From NCBI RefSeq assembly GCF_003054225.1, contig NZ_QBKQ01000003.1:310001-374000 (forward strand): a stretch of 64,000 nucleotides of DNA. The letters run 5' to 3'. This stretch comes from Christiangramia gaetbulicola (GTDB taxonomy: Bacteria > Bacteroidota > Bacteroidia > Flavobacteriales > Flavobacteriaceae). The translations under genes and the position numbers were made by a program. Positions 63,736-64,000 of the stretch are shown here, piece after piece; position 1 is the stretch's first letter, and each line of letters opens with the position of its first letter. Below the pieces are notes generated by a model that ran no database searches, was not told the origin of the DNA, and saw only the letters and a list, made by a program, of their open reading frames with translations.

Positions 63736-64000
63736 TTAATTCTTTTTTACGGTTAGGGAGGCCAGAAAATCATAGTTATCTCCCTGATGTATTATTTCAC
63801 AATCGAATCCATTAGATTCAGCATATTCACTTAAGAGGTCCGGACTTATAAAGAGCCAGTCAAAATCGTCGGACTGCAGATTCTTGTAGCTTATGCTATA
63901 AGTGAATTCACCGAAATAATTTTCAGGATCTTCAAATTCGTCCTCGAACAGGTAAATAAGATCTGAGGAATCCATAAGGATTTTTCCGCCTTCAGCCAGA
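63736..64000 (-). CDS. SAM-dependent methyltransferase, 5' end off window
   Basis: The frame is open to the right edge; 87 residues are visible. The segment GGKILMDSSDLIYLF is the typical C-terminal strand region of class I methyltransferases, followed by FTYSISYK, FDWLFISPDLLSEYAESNGF and a final NYDFLASLT strand. An internal ATG at 63975 is not the real start, because the reading frame continues with LAEGGK-like sequence upstream. Substrate unknown. Confidence 0.7.
   Translation of the reverse strand, partial: LAEGGKILMDSSDLIYLFEDEFEDPENYFGEFTYSISYKNLQSDDFDWLFISPDLLSEYAESNGFDCEIIHQGDNYDFLASLTVKKN

Noticed and set aside
63736-63975. Complete 79-residue protein starting at 63975
   Set aside because: The frame continues upstream to the window edge with methyltransferase-like sequence, so it is the C-terminal end of a longer gene.

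Overview
The window looks like chromosomal DNA of a marine Flavobacteriaceae member (Bacteroidota), plausibly of the Gramella/Christiangramia type. The evidence is AT-rich intergenic DNA, the Bacteroidota promoter element TAnnTTTG (sometimes with an upstream TTG) in front of many genes, many SPII lipoproteins, a TonB-dependent receptor with a CarboxypepD_reg-like N-terminal domain, DUF1573/DUF3276/DUF4856 proteins, and a zeaxanthin-type carotenoid operon. The genus is inference. No prophage, IS element, rRNA operon or CRISPR array is visible. Most of the window is core metabolism and envelope biology.

Layout. 1-2.7 kb: a porin-like outer-membrane barrel followed by a BCCT osmolyte transporter that runs off the left edge, both on the minus strand. 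2.9-9.4 kb: kdsA, a DinB-like protein, a CHRD lipoprotein, typA, a small membrane protein, a PPGK-type glucokinase, a tandem pair of intergenic repeats, and ftsE with a translationally coupled small membrane protein. 9.7-14.5 kb: a large periplasmic TPR protein paired with a plug-less TonB-receptor-like barrel. 14.6-21.3 kb: two amidohydrolase lipoproteins, a cyclophilin-FKBP fusion, a DinB/YfiT protein, a 1-Cys peroxiredoxin with an OxyR-like site, a thioredoxin-like protein and csaA. 21.3-28.8 kb: a Ktr/Trk potassium system, an M14 peptidase, a PUR-domain protein and an exporter-type ABC protein. 28.9-36.5 kb: leucine-type dehydrogenase, nusB-DUF1573-yajC, a YdeI-like gene with pepT, pyrD-lysE and an HMG-CoA-lyase-like gene.

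36.6-42.9 kb holds the most interesting system: a four-gene operon (DUF4856 lipoprotein, imelysin-like lipoprotein, HTTM/vitamin-K-dependent gamma-carboxylase homologue, TonB-dependent receptor). Its promoter is flanked by two near-identical 23-bp imperfect palindromes resembling metal-regulator boxes. The carboxylase homologue keeps the Lys and Asn-His residues I align with the human active site. A model, which is inference, is iron-regulated metal acquisition with an unexplained integral-membrane modification enzyme.

42.9-52.2 kb: a duplicated four-Cys protein, guaB, a Skp/OmpH chaperone, an SRPBCC protein, a SurA-type periplasmic folding pair followed by moxR, and aconitase. 52.8-59.0 kb: an XRE/S24-like regulator with a lost catalytic Ser, a TlpA-like thioredoxin, and the carotenoid operon merR-crtI-crtB-crtZ-crtY, whose regulator carries the W-x9-E-H motif of B12-dependent CarH photoreceptors. 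59.2-64 kb: tRNA-Leu(GAG), two identical tRNA-Lys(UUU), aroK, a phosphoribosyltransferase, a TPMT-like methyltransferase, an S4 protein, an FKBP lipoprotein with calcium-type Asp repeats, an archaemetzincin-like lipoprotein protease, and the C-terminal end of a probable methyltransferase.
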